The position numbers and the translations under genes are program-made. A model generated the notes under the pieces. The model was not told where the DNA came from, did no database searches, and saw nothing but the letters and a program-made list of their open reading frames with translations. From assembly GCA_965238305.1 (NCBI GenBank), contig CBDEHK010000001.1, positions 1,674,001-1,738,000 of the forward strand: 64,000 bases of DNA, read 5' to 3'. How positions within the stretch are numbered: the stretch's first letter is position 1; each line of letters begins with the position of its first letter. Below are positions 8,360 through 17,275 of this stretch, piece after piece. This DNA is from CBDCGJ01 sp965238305 (GTDB lineage Bacteria > Pseudomonadota > Alphaproteobacteria > GCA-2731375).

Positions 8360-10614
8360 CTCCATCTGGGCGTGTAGACGTCGATCGACTGATATTGCGC
8401 CGGCCAGGGATAGGGCCAATCGTATTCATAGGCGGCGTGATGGGTCCAATAAGGATCGGCCAGATGCATCCGGGCCAACACACACAAATCAGCCGCCCCA
8501 CTGGCGATAAGGGCATTGGCGTCGCCGAACGACTGGATATTGCCCACCGTCATTGTTGCCAAGCCGGTTTCAAGCCGGAGTTTGGTTGAAAATGGGGTTT
8601 GGAACAGGCGGCCATATTCCGGTTGCTGCTCCGCCACCACCTGGCCGGCGGAGACGTCAACGATATCGCAGCCGGCCGCTTGAAGCGCTTGTAATAAAGC
8701 CACACCATCGGCGTCGGAAAAGCCGCCGTCCACCCAGTCGGTGGCGGATATTCGCACCGACATCGGTTTCTCGTCCGGCCAAGCTTCGCGTACAGCGCGG
8801 AACACTTCCAACGGATAGCGCATGCGATTTTTGATCCCACCGCCAAACTCATCTTCGCGTTGGTTGGATAAGGGTGAGAGGAATGTCGACAATAGATAAC
8901 CATGCGCCATATGCAGTTCGATCATGTCGAACCCGGCGTCGTTGGCGCGCCTGGCGGCGTTGGCGTGGGCGTCGCGGACCTGCTCCATCTCTGCCCGCGA
9001 TATCTGCCGCGGACGATGGCTATAATCAGCATAGGCGATCGGTGAGGGGGCGACGACATCCCAGTTGCCGCTCTCCAGCCGCTCATCCATGCCTTCCCAC
9101 AATAACTTGGTCGAGGCTTTGCGGCCGGCATGGCTGAGCTGCAGGCACATCTTGGTGCCGCTATGTTGATGGGCGAAGTCGACGATGCGCCGCCAGCCGG
9201 CGATATGTTCATCATTATAAATACCGGTGCAACCCGGAGAAATACGCCCCTCCGCGCTGATCGCCGTGGCTTCCGTATAGACCATGGCGGCGCCACCGAC
9301 GGCGCGACTGCCGAGATGGACAAGATGCCAATCGTTGACTAAGCCATTCTCTGCCGAATACATACACATCGGAGAGACGACAATGCGATTGCTCAAGGTC
9401 AAGTCGCGCAGTTTAAAGGGTGTGAAAATCGGCGGTGGGGTTTTATTGCCCTGGCGCACTTTCAAGCCGGTTTGAACTTCCGCCCGGTCCGCGACCCAGT
9501 CTTCGACATTGGCGATGAAACCAGGATCGCGTAGGCGCAGATTATCGTGATTGATCCGGAGTGATCGGGTCAGCAGGCTATAGGCGAACTGCTCCGGCGT
9601 CATGGCGTGATAATAACGCTCGGTCTGTTCGAACCATTCCATACTAACTTGGGCCGCCCGTTGCAAACTATCGACCGCCGGCTCCCGGTCTCGTTGATAG
9701 GCCGCCAAAGCGGCCGGTAAATCGGCCTCATTGTTCAGCGCCTGACTAAGGGCAATGGCATCTTCCATCGCTAGCTTGGTACCGGAGCCGATGGAAAAAT
9801 GCGCCGTGTGTAAGGCATCCCCCATCAAGACAATATTGTCGTGATAATAATTTTTGTTCTTCACGCGGGGAAAATTACGCCAGACGGAGTTATTCGAAAT
9901 AAGGGTTTCGCCGGCCAGATCGTCAGCAAACACTTTTTCGCAATAGGCGATGGTGTCGGCTTCAGTTGCATTTTCCAAGCCGGCTTTCTTCCAGGTTTCT
10001 TCCGAACATTCAATAATGAAGGTCGAAGTGCCAGCCATATATTGATAACAATGGGCCCTCCATAGACCATCTTCGGTCTCGCGGAAATAGAAGGTGAAAG
10101 TGTCAAAAGATTTGGTCGAACCGAGCCAAGTGAACTTATTCGGTCGGACGATCAGGTCGGTGCCAAATTCTTCCGCATATTGCTCACGAATAAACGACGC
10201 AATGCCATCACTGGCGACAATCAGATCGGCATCGCCAAACTCATCCAGCGAGGTGATGTCGGCGTCATGGTGTATTTCGACCCCTAGTTCGGTGGCCCGC
10301 GCTTCCAGTATCTGCAAGAGGCGAAGGCGTTGCATGCCGGCAAAACCGTGCCCGGCCGAGGTGATCATTTTGCCATGACTATGGACGTCGATGGCGTCCC
10401 AATGCACAAAACTGTCGGTGATCGCGCGATAGGTTTTCGGGTCGGCATCGGCAAAGTTTTCCATCGTCTCGTCGGAGAAGACGACCCCGAAGCCCCAAGT
10501 CACGTTAGCCGGATTGCGTTCGTAGATCCTGACATCCCAGTTCGGATGCTGTTTCTTCGCCAACAGAGAAAAATAGAGCGCTGCCGGTCCGCCGCCCACG
10601 CACACAATCTTCAT
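8356..10614 (-). CDS. Fused FAD monooxygenase / old yellow enzyme (aminobenzoyl- or salicylyl-CoA type)
   Basis: This protein of about 752 residues is a two-domain fusion. The N-terminal 390 residues are an FAD aromatic hydroxylase (IVCVGGGPAALYFS dinucleotide fold at the start, GDALHTAHFSIGSG near residue 270). The C-terminal 360 residues are a YqjM-like old yellow enzyme (FMN site SPMCMYSAENG, then QLSHAGRKAS and MIELHMAHGYLLSTFLSP). The same architecture is known from 2-aminobenzoyl-CoA monooxygenase/reductase and salicylyl-CoA 5-hydroxylase, which hydroxylate and then reduce the aromatic ring of a CoA thioester. I preferred the ATG at 10614, where homologues start, over the ATG at 10650. 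The divergent Rid gene and nearby acyl-CoA genes support aromatic degradation. Confidence 0.85.
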   Translation of the reverse strand: MKIVCVGGGPAALYFSLLAKKQHPNWDVRIYERNPANVTWGFGVVFSDETMENFADADPKTYRAITDSFVHWDAIDVHSHGKMITSAGHGFAGMQRLRLLQILEARATELGVEIHHDADITSLDEFGDADLIVASDGIASFIREQYAEEFGTDLIVRPNKFTWLGSTKSFDTFTFYFRETEDGLWRAHCYQYMAGTSTFIIECSEETWKKAGLENATEADTIAYCEKVFADDLAGETLISNNSVWRNFPRVKNKNYYHDNIVLMGDALHTAHFSIGSGTKLAMEDAIALSQALNNEADLPAALAAYQRDREPAVDSLQRAAQVSMEWFEQTERYYHAMTPEQFAYSLLTRSLRINHDNLRLRDPGFIANVEDWVADRAEVQTGLKVRQGNKTPPPIFTPFKLRDLTLSNRIVVSPMCMYSAENGLVNDWHLVHLGSRAVGGAAMVYTEATAISAEGRISPGCTGIYNDEHIAGWRRIVDFAHQHSGTKMCLQLSHAGRKASTKLLWEGMDERLESGNWDVVAPSPIAYADYSHRPRQISRAEMEQVRDAHANAARRANDAGFDMIELHMAHGYLLSTFLSPLSNQREDEFGGGIKNRMRYPLEVFRAVREAWPDEKPMSVRISATDWVDGGFSDADGVALLQALQAAGCDIVDVSAGQVVAEQQPEYGRLFQTPFSTKLRLETGLATMTVGNIQSFGDANALIASGAADLCVLARMHLADPYWTHHAAYEYDWPYPWPAQYQSIDVYTPRWS

Positions 10615-10747
10615 CGCCGTCACCGTCCCATGCTTACTAACTGCGTCCATTCTAAGAAATATATTTTAAATATAAAATACTTTTCTTTCGCCATCCTCCA
10701 TGCGACCATCATTAGTAGGAAAAACCAAGTACCAAATGGAGATTTTG

Positions 10748-11164
10748 ATGACCAGGAGAACTCTGCAACCCCCCGGCTGGCCACGTCCCAAAGGTTATGC
10801 AAACGGAATATCCGCCACCGGGCGCATGGTTTTTGTTGCCGGTGTTATCGGTTGGAATTCGGCAGAAGTTTTCGAACATGACGATTTTGCCGGTCAAACC
10901 CGCCAGGCGTTGGAAAACATCGTCGCGATCCTGAAAGAAGGCGACGCCGGGCCCGAACATATTGCCCGCATGACCTGGTATGTCGGCGACCGGCAAGAAT
11001 ATCTCAACTCGTTGAAAGAAATTGGAGAGGTTTACAAGGACGTCATTGGCAAGCACTATCCCGTCATGACGGCTATTGAAGTTTCCGGTTTTGTCGAAGA
11101 TGGCGCAAAATTGGAAATTGAAGTCACCGCCGTTGTGCCGCCTGAACGGGACTATGGTCCCTAA
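10748..11164 (+). CDS. Rid (YjgF/YER057c/UK114) family protein, non-canonical
   Basis: This 138-residue protein has the Rid fold signature (ATGRMVFVAGVIGW, QALENIVAILKEGDA, LEIEVTAVVP). Canonical RidA hydrolyses reactive enamine/imine intermediates using an arginine in a PARS-like segment. Here that place reads YPVMTAIEV, without arginine, so imine deaminase activity is doubtful. The ATG at 10748 has GGAG seven bases upstream; the longer upstream reading is less likely. Rid paralogues often sit next to aminobenzoyl-CoA or salicylyl-CoA oxygenase genes, as here, and may act on an unstable pathway intermediate. That role is inference. Confidence 0.85.
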   Translation: MTRRTLQPPGWPRPKGYANGISATGRMVFVAGVIGWNSAEVFEHDDFAGQTRQALENIVAILKEGDAGPEHIARMTWYVGDRQEYLNSLKEIGEVYKDVIGKHYPVMTAIEVSGFVEDGAKLEIEVTAVVPPERDYGP

Positions 11165-11205
11165 TCTTATTAACATCTCAACTGCCAGAGTGACGAGGAC
11201 CGCTA

Positions 11206-13572
11206 ATGACGATGATCGACCCGAAGAAATTTCCAGACCAGCAATTTGGTATCGGGCAATCGCCGACGCGGAAAGAGGACGTCCAGCTTTTGACCGGCCA
11301 GGGCTGTTATACGGATGATTTATCGCTGCCCAAGCAAGCATATGGCGTGATCCTTCGCAGCAGTATCGCTCATGGCGTCATCCAGGGCTATAATTTGACT
11401 AAGGCGTTGACCGGGCCGGGTGTCTCGGCGATCTATACTGGGCCTGACATGGCGGCAGCCGGCTATAATCCGATGTTATGTGCGTTGCCGCTGACCAGCA
11501 AAGATGGCTCTCCCCTGATTAAACCGCCGCGTCATTCTTTGGCCCGAGATAAAGTGCGCCATGTCGGCGAACCGCTCGCGCTTGTGGTGGCGGAAACTCT
11601 TGCGCAAGCCCGTGATGCCGCGGAACTCGTTGAAGTCGAAATCGAAGAATTGCCGGCGGTTGTGGAAATGGCCGCAGCATTGGCAGCCGGTGCGCCGATC
11701 TTGCATGAAGAAGCCACAAGCAATCTCGCGCTTGATGGCGAAATTGGCGACGCTGTAAAAACCGAAGCAGCTTTTGCTGCCGCCGCTCATGTCACGAAAC
11801 TACGGATGGTCAACAACCGCGTTGTCGTCGCCGCTATGGAACCGCGCGCCGCCATTGCGGACTATCGCGATGGGCGGTTTGAATTGTATATCGGCTGCCA
11901 AGGTGTCTTTGGTCTGCGCGGCGGTCTGGCCGGCCTGATGAATTTGGAAAGCGATCAAGTTCGTGTCCTCAGCCGCCATACCGGTGGTTCGTTTGGAATG
12001 AAGGCGGCACCCTATCCGGAATACGTACCACTGCTGCACGCGGCGAAGGCCTTGGGGCGGCCGATCCGCTGGCGGGATGAGCGGACAGAAAGTTTTGTTT
12101 CCGATCATCAAGCCCGCGATGCAATTGTTGAGGCTGAACTGGCACTCGACAATAATGGTCGCTTCCTGGCGGTCCGGGTGAACAGTGTCGCCAATATGGG
12201 CGCTTATCTTTCCGGTTTCGGCCCGGCAATGCCGATCGTGAATATCCTGAAAAATATGCCCGGTCTTTATCAGACCGGCGCCATTCATATCGCGACAAAA
12301 TGCGTCTTCACCAACACAATTTTCATTGGCCCTTACCGGGGCGCTGGCCGGCCGGAAGCAAATTATTATATGGAACGTCTGGTCGACAAAGCAGCGCGCG
12401 AAACCGGTCGCGATCCGGTCGAATTGCGCCGGCTGAACCAAATTCAACCGGAACAAATCCCTTATGCCGCCTTGTCGGGTCTGGACTATGACAGTGGCGA
12501 TTTTCCGACCGTGCTGGAAAAAGGCCTGGCGCGGGCAGATTGGGACGGTTTTGCCGGGCGCCAGCAAACAAGCCGGGCCCAGGGCAAAATTCGCGGCCGC
12601 GGGATTGCCACCTATCTGGAAGTGACCGGACCGCCCGGCAAAGAAATGGGCGGCATCCGCTTTGAAGATAATGGCCGGGTCAGCATCATCACCGGCACGC
12701 TTGATTATGGACAAGGACATGCGACCGCTTTTGCGCAAGTGCTGGTCCAACTATTAGGCGTGCCGTTCGACGCTATCGACCTGATCCAGGGCGACAGTGA
12801 CGAATTGATCGCCGGCGGCGGGACCGGTGGCTCGCGCTCGATCCAGGCCAGCGGCAAAGCGATCTTCGATGCCAGCGAGCAGGTGATCGCGCAGGGCCGC
12901 GAATTGGCCGCGCATTATCTCGAGACCGCGAAAGAAGATATCGAGTTTGCGGCCGGATCGTTCACCATCGCTGGCACCGACCGTCACATTGACGTCATGG
13001 ATTTGGCAATCCGGGTCGCAGGCGACGATAACCTGCCGGCCGGATTGCCATCCTCTCTTAGCGTTTCAATGATTGCCGAAACACCCCCGTCAAGTTTCCC
13101 GAATGGTTGCCATATCGCGGAAGTGGAAGTTGATCCGGACACCGGTGTCGTCGATGTCGTGCGCTACTCTGTGGTCGATGATTTTGGTGTTCTGGTCAAT
13201 CCGGAACTGGTCGAAGGGCAGGTCCACGGCGGGGTCGCGCAAGGGATCGGCCAAGCCTTGATGGAAAATACCGTCTATGGCGATGACGGCCAATTGCTAT
13301 CCGGGAGCTTTATGGATTACGCCATGCCGCGGGCCGGCGATATGCCAAACTTCGATTTGGAATTTCACGTCGTGCCGGCGGCGAGCAATCCCTTGGGCGT
13401 CAAGGGCTGCGGTGAAGCCGGGACCACGGGCGCTTTGCCAGCGGTGATGAATGCAGTAGTTGATGCCTTGTCGGAACTGGGGATTGATCATATCGACATG
13501 CCGGCGACGCCGGAGCGGGTTTGGCGCGCCATCGCACAGGCGCCGGCATTAAACAAAGGAGCGGCCTCGTGA
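11206..13572 (+). CDS. Molybdopterin-binding hydroxylase large subunit (CoxL/XdhB family)
   Basis: This 788-residue protein is the molybdenum-cofactor subunit of the xanthine oxidase/CO dehydrogenase family, which hydroxylates heterocycles, aldehydes or CO with water as oxygen source. The first 130 residues are the aldehyde-oxidase a/b hammerhead domain, and the rest is the molybdopterin domain. GGSFGMKAAPYPEY near residue 260, GPYRGAGRPEANYYMERL near residue 376 and the catalytic-glutamate motif GCGEAGTTGALPAV near residue 728 are visible. No FeS (small) or FAD (medium) subunit gene is adjacent, so its electron-transfer partners must be elsewhere. It overlaps the aldehyde dehydrogenase gene. 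Confidence 0.88.
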   Translation: MTMIDPKKFPDQQFGIGQSPTRKEDVQLLTGQGCYTDDLSLPKQAYGVILRSSIAHGVIQGYNLTKALTGPGVSAIYTGPDMAAAGYNPMLCALPLTSKDGSPLIKPPRHSLARDKVRHVGEPLALVVAETLAQARDAAELVEVEIEELPAVVEMAAALAAGAPILHEEATSNLALDGEIGDAVKTEAAFAAAAHVTKLRMVNNRVVVAAMEPRAAIADYRDGRFELYIGCQGVFGLRGGLAGLMNLESDQVRVLSRHTGGSFGMKAAPYPEYVPLLHAAKALGRPIRWRDERTESFVSDHQARDAIVEAELALDNNGRFLAVRVNSVANMGAYLSGFGPAMPIVNILKNMPGLYQTGAIHIATKCVFTNTIFIGPYRGAGRPEANYYMERLVDKAARETGRDPVELRRLNQIQPEQIPYAALSGLDYDSGDFPTVLEKGLARADWDGFAGRQQTSRAQGKIRGRGIATYLEVTGPPGKEMGGIRFEDNGRVSIITGTLDYGQGHATAFAQVLVQLLGVPFDAIDLIQGDSDELIAGGGTGGSRSIQASGKAIFDASEQVIAQGRELAAHYLETAKEDIEFAAGSFTIAGTDRHIDVMDLAIRVAGDDNLPAGLPSSLSVSMIAETPPSSFPNGCHIAEVEVDPDTGVVDVVRYSVVDDFGVLVNPELVEGQVHGGVAQGIGQALMENTVYGDDGQLLSGSFMDYAMPRAGDMPNFDLEFHVVPAASNPLGVKGCGEAGTTGALPAVMNAVVDALSELGIDHIDMPATPERVWRAIAQAPALNKGAAS

Positions 13573-15002
13573 GTGAGACGATGGCGTCGGCGAAAATGAA
13601 AGACCTGAACGAAAACTTGCAAAATCAGCGAGCGGCTTATCGCCATAATGGCGCACCTACTTATCAGCAGCGCCTTGCCAATTTGGACAAAGTCATCGCC
13701 ATGACCGAACGTCATGAGGACCGGATTATTGCTGCCATCGATCAGGATTTTGGCCACCGCAGTAGCTTCGAAAGTATGGCCGCCGATAGCATTGGTGTGA
13801 TCAATGGCGCTAAGTATGCGAAGAAAAACCTGAAAGCATGGATGAGGACCCGCAAGGTTAAAACTCCCTTGGCGATGAAGCCGGGTCGGGCTGTGATCAC
13901 GCCGGAACCGTTAGGTGTCGTTGGGATCATTGGGCCCTGGAACTATCCCTATCTGCTAACGATCCACCCCTTGATCGCCGCCTTGGCGGCGGGCAATCGG
14001 GCGATGATCAAACCGAGTGAAATCACTAGCCATACCAGCGAACTGACGGCGGAACTGATTGGCGAGACTTTTTCCGAAGATGAAGTGACCGTGGTCTTAG
14101 GTGGCAGCGACATAGGGGCGGAATTTTCTGCGCTGCCCTTTGATCACTTGTTTTTTACTGGTTCGCCAGCCGTTGGCCGCCATGTCGCAATTGCGGCAGC
14201 AAAGAATTTGACACCGGTAACCTTGGAGCTTGGTGGCAAGTCGCCCTGCATCATCGATAAGGACGGCGGCCTGTCCGCAAGTCTGGCTGGTATGATTTTT
14301 GGCAAATGTTTCAATGCCGGACAAACCTGCATTGCCCCTGATTATGCCTTTGTGCCTACCGAACAAGTCGATGCATTTGTTGAACGCGCCTGCGCCATCG
14401 CCGGTAAACTTTATCCTTCGGTAGCGGAAAACGCCGATTTGACGACGATCGTCAATGAACACCATTTCCAGCGCCTGCAAGCAATGTTGGACGATGCCCG
14501 GGCCAAAGGGGCGATGGTCGTCGAAGTAAATCCCGGTCAGGAGCAGGGCTTGGCCGAGAAGCGAAAACAACCGCTGACCCTGATTTTGAATGTTAGCGAG
14601 GATATGCGGGTGATGCAGGAAGAAATCTTTGGCCCGCTTCTGCCGGTAAAAGCCTATGACAGCTTGGATGAAGTTGTTGGCTATATTAACGACCGCCCGA
14701 AACCGTTGGCGCTTTATTGGTTTGGTACCAATGAGGCAAACCGGGACAGAATACTTTCGAGCACCAGCGCCGGCGGGGTCACGGTAAACGATACGCTGTG
14801 GCAGTTCAGTCATAGCAATTTGCCCTTTGGTGGGGTCGGAGAAAGCGGTATGGGCACCTATCATGGGCCCGATGGTTTCCGGACTTTTTCCCATGACAAG
14901 CCGATATTCTATCGCCCGGCGAAAAACTCTTCCGGAAAAATTCATCCCCCCTACACCAGCAAGACAGACCGGCTACTCAAACTGATGCGAAAATTTGGTT
15001 AA
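13569..15002 (+). CDS. Aldehyde dehydrogenase (ALDH3 / coniferyl aldehyde dehydrogenase type)
   Basis: This NAD(P)-dependent enzyme of about 478 residues oxidises an aldehyde to the acid. The catalytic glutamate lies in TLELGGKSPCII near residue 220 and the catalytic cysteine in NAGQTCIAPDY near residue 254. The short N-terminus and SSFESMAAD segment fit the class 3 / coniferyl aldehyde group. I chose the GTG at 13569, which overlaps the TGA of the molybdopterin gene and has AAAGGAG six bases upstream; ATG at 13581 is possible. Translational coupling with the upstream oxidase suggests related aldehyde or aromatic substrates. Confidence 0.9.
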   Translation: MSETMASAKMKDLNENLQNQRAAYRHNGAPTYQQRLANLDKVIAMTERHEDRIIAAIDQDFGHRSSFESMAADSIGVINGAKYAKKNLKAWMRTRKVKTPLAMKPGRAVITPEPLGVVGIIGPWNYPYLLTIHPLIAALAAGNRAMIKPSEITSHTSELTAELIGETFSEDEVTVVLGGSDIGAEFSALPFDHLFFTGSPAVGRHVAIAAAKNLTPVTLELGGKSPCIIDKDGGLSASLAGMIFGKCFNAGQTCIAPDYAFVPTEQVDAFVERACAIAGKLYPSVAENADLTTIVNEHHFQRLQAMLDDARAKGAMVVEVNPGQEQGLAEKRKQPLTLILNVSEDMRVMQEEIFGPLLPVKAYDSLDEVVGYINDRPKPLALYWFGTNEANRDRILSSTSAGGVTVNDTLWQFSHSNLPFGGVGESGMGTYHGPDGFRTFSHDKPIFYRPAKNSSGKIHPPYTSKTDRLLKLMRKFG

Positions 15003-15020
15003 CCGAGAAGGCGAGGCAAG

Positions 15021-15803
15021 ATGGATATTCGGATGGATGGCCGTAAGGCTCTGATTACCGGCGGCAGTGCCGGCTTAGGTAAAGCGATGGCGATGAAATT
15101 TGCCCAGTCTGGGGCGGATGTCGGCTTGCTTGCGCGCGACAAAGACCGCCTGCAAGCGGCGAAATCGGAGATTGAGGCGGCCAGCGATCGCAGCATCTTT
15201 GCTTACGCGTGCGATGTCACGGACTCGCAATTGGTGATCGACACCCATAAGCAGGCATTGGTCGATCTAGGCCAAGTCGATATCGTCGTCAACAATGCCG
15301 GACATTCAGCCGTCGGTAAGTTTGAAGAGGTTTCGGACGAAATTTGGCAGCAGGATATCGATCTGAAATTGATGGCGGCGGTGCGCCTGTCCAGGCTGGT
15401 TTTTCCGGCCATGAAAGAAAGGCAATGGGGTCGCATCATCAATGTTCTAAATATTCATGCCAAAGCACCCGGTGGCGGCACCGCGCCTACTTCTGTGACC
15501 CGGGCCGCAGGCATGGCTTTGACTAAAGTGATGGCCAATGAAGGGGCGGCGCACAACGTCCTGGTCAACGCCTTGTTGGTTGGCTTTATCGATTCCGATC
15601 AATGGCGCCGGCGGCACAAACCGGAAGATGGCTCTTATGAAGACTATCTGACCGCGATGGCGAAACAGCGGGGCATTCCCATGGGTCGGGTCGGCACGGC
15701 GGAAGAATTCGCCAGCACCGCTTGTTTCCTGGCTTCCGACGCTGGTTCTTACATCACCGGGACCGCGATCAATGTTGATGGCGGGCGCTCACCGGTGGTG
15801 TAG
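15021..15803 (+). CDS. Atypical short-chain dehydrogenase/reductase
   Basis: This 260-residue Rossmann-fold protein has the SDR cofactor motif TGGSAGLGKAM at residues 14-24 and NNAG near residue 92. The region where the catalytic tyrosine and lysine (YxxxK) should lie reads APTSVTRAAGMALTK, so neither residue is in place. The C-terminal GTAINVDGGRS is normal. Such sequences form a recognisable SDR subgroup, and activity as a classical reductase is uncertain. It starts 18 bp after the aldehyde dehydrogenase and ends the rightward operon. The cofactor and substrate are not known. Confidence 0.82.
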   Translation: MDIRMDGRKALITGGSAGLGKAMAMKFAQSGADVGLLARDKDRLQAAKSEIEAASDRSIFAYACDVTDSQLVIDTHKQALVDLGQVDIVVNNAGHSAVGKFEEVSDEIWQQDIDLKLMAAVRLSRLVFPAMKERQWGRIINVLNIHAKAPGGGTAPTSVTRAAGMALTKVMANEGAAHNVLVNALLVGFIDSDQWRRRHKPEDGSYEDYLTAMAKQRGIPMGRVGTAEEFASTACFLASDAGSYITGTAINVDGGRSPVV

Positions 15804-15820
15804 GCCTCTGGACTTCGTAT

Positions 15821-16663
15821 TTAGTGCGACATCAGGACCGGAACCGTCATATGTTCCAGAATTGTACGAGTGGCACCGCCGAAAATCATCTCGCGCAGGC
15901 GGCTATGACCGTAGGCCCCCATGACGAGTAAATCGACCCCATTATCGGACACGTGATTCAGCAATGTATTGCCGACGGTGATATCTTCTGCGACCGTCGC
16001 CTTCACGATTGCATTCACGCCATGGCGGGCCAACGCGGCTGCGATTTCCGTTCCCGGCAGCGGATCGCCTGCCTCTGCAGATTGATCACTATTAATTGTA
16101 AAAATTTCAACTTTGTTTGCCGCCTGCAATAACGGAATGGCGTCGAATACTGCGCGTGTAGCTTCCCGACTGGCATTCCATGCGACTAAGACGTTTTTGC
16201 CGATGATCCCAAAATTACCGGCATAGGGCACCATAAGGACGGGGCGACCGCTACCCAGCAGAACGGTCCCTGCGATGTCCAAACTGCGTTGCTTATCAAT
16301 CGCCGGGTCGGTTTGACCAAGTATATTCAGATCGGCATAGCGGGCCAGTTCTCTCATCATCACGGCAATATCGCCATATGGCTGTTCAACGCAGCGCCAT
16401 TCCGTTCGCAAGCTACTATTGGCAACCGCAGCTTCGAAGCGTCCTTTCGCCCGGTCGGCGGCTGAGCGGAGTTGATTGAGTTGTTGGTTGACCACCGTCG
16501 AAGGCACTTCGGTCGAGAAATTGGCCGGATAGAAGGCCGGCGGAATAACATGCAACCCGATCAGATGCGCGTCGACATTGCTGGCGAATTGGATGGCGAC
16601 ATGCAATTGTTTTTCAGCTAGATCATTGTCGCTGACAGTTACTTGGATAGTTTTATAGGTCAT
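15821..16663 (-). CDS. Universal stress protein, tandem UspA domains
   Basis: This 280-residue cytoplasmic protein holds two UspA domains (about 1-145 and 150-280). The second keeps the ATP-binding pattern GAYGHSRLREMIFGGATR near residue 252. The first is more diverged (ILGQTDP, DIAGTVLLGSGRP). UspA proteins help cells survive starvation and oxygen or energy stress. A good ribosome binding site GGAGGCAAG precedes the ATG. An FNR-type half-palindrome about 105 bp upstream suggests oxygen-dependent control. Convergent with the SDR gene, with only 17 bp between stops. Confidence 0.9.
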   Translation of the reverse strand: MTYKTIQVTVSDNDLAEKQLHVAIQFASNVDAHLIGLHVIPPAFYPANFSTEVPSTVVNQQLNQLRSAADRAKGRFEAAVANSSLRTEWRCVEQPYGDIAVMMRELARYADLNILGQTDPAIDKQRSLDIAGTVLLGSGRPVLMVPYAGNFGIIGKNVLVAWNASREATRAVFDAIPLLQAANKVEIFTINSDQSAEAGDPLPGTEIAAALARHGVNAIVKATVAEDITVGNTLLNHVSDNGVDLLVMGAYGHSRLREMIFGGATRTILEHMTVPVLMSH

Positions 16664-16766
16664 CGCTCTTGCCTCCTTCGAACATTCAAAGTCGGAAATA
16701 GATCAGTTGAGAAATATTTTTCGTGGCTTTGAGCCAGAAGCCTATGGCGGATATGCCCGCCTGTCC

Positions 16767-16780
16767 CTGATCTAAATCAT
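16767..16780. promoter_or_regulatory. Candidate FNR/CRP-type binding site
   Basis: The sequence CTGATCTAAATCAT contains the symmetric core TGAT-N4-ATCA of FNR-family boxes, with the outermost T/A pair not matching the full consensus. It lies about 105 bp upstream of the tandem UspA gene. UspA genes are frequent targets of FNR/Anr-type regulators, which supports the reading. No regulator gene is in the window. Confidence 0.35.
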
Positions 16781-16952
16781 TTATCCTGCGATTTTAACCA
16801 TACTTGCAACATACCAAAAGCCAGTGATGAATATTAGCGACGGAAAATCTAGGCTGGACCCATATTAATCAGCGTCGTAACCTCCGTAATCAAGTTCGCC
16901 GATAATATGTTTGGATCGCTGGCTAGAATAATCAATTGATCGGGAGAAAATT

Positions 16953-17165
16953 ATGCCGAGCCGTGTGTCGTTGTCAGTTTTAGCTTTTGTTTGTGGTCTC
17001 GCAATTATGTTTTTGGGAGCGGTCTACGGCATCATCCCAATCCCGAATGCAAACCCTAATCTAATTACGACCATCATTGTCTTGGTCGGACTGTTGGCGG
17101 TGGCAGTCGGTTGGGTTAGGATTTTTGGCCGGCGGCCGACCGCTGGGGATAATTCTTCAAGATAG
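16953..17165 (+). CDS. Small two-helix membrane protein, unknown
   Basis: This predicted 70-residue protein has two hydrophobic segments (residues 5-28 and 37-60) joined by a short polar turn (PIPNANPN), and a basic C-terminal tail (IFGRRPTAGDNSSR). GGGAGAAAA precedes the ATG as a plausible ribosome binding site. It lies between UspA (divergent) and an enoyl-CoA hydratase. I do not recognise the family; an inner-membrane location is the only safe statement. Confidence 0.55.
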   Translation: MPSRVSLSVLAFVCGLAIMFLGAVYGIIPIPNANPNLITTIIVLVGLLAVAVGWVRIFGRRPTAGDNSSR

Positions 17166-17275
17166 ACAACTTTTGAGCAGCCTTTATATTGACAATATCT
17201 TGCTGAAAAATCAGGATGGCGTCATTGCCATTCTCCCTATTCGGAGTGATTTTCCACCTGAGCGCAGGAATTTCA

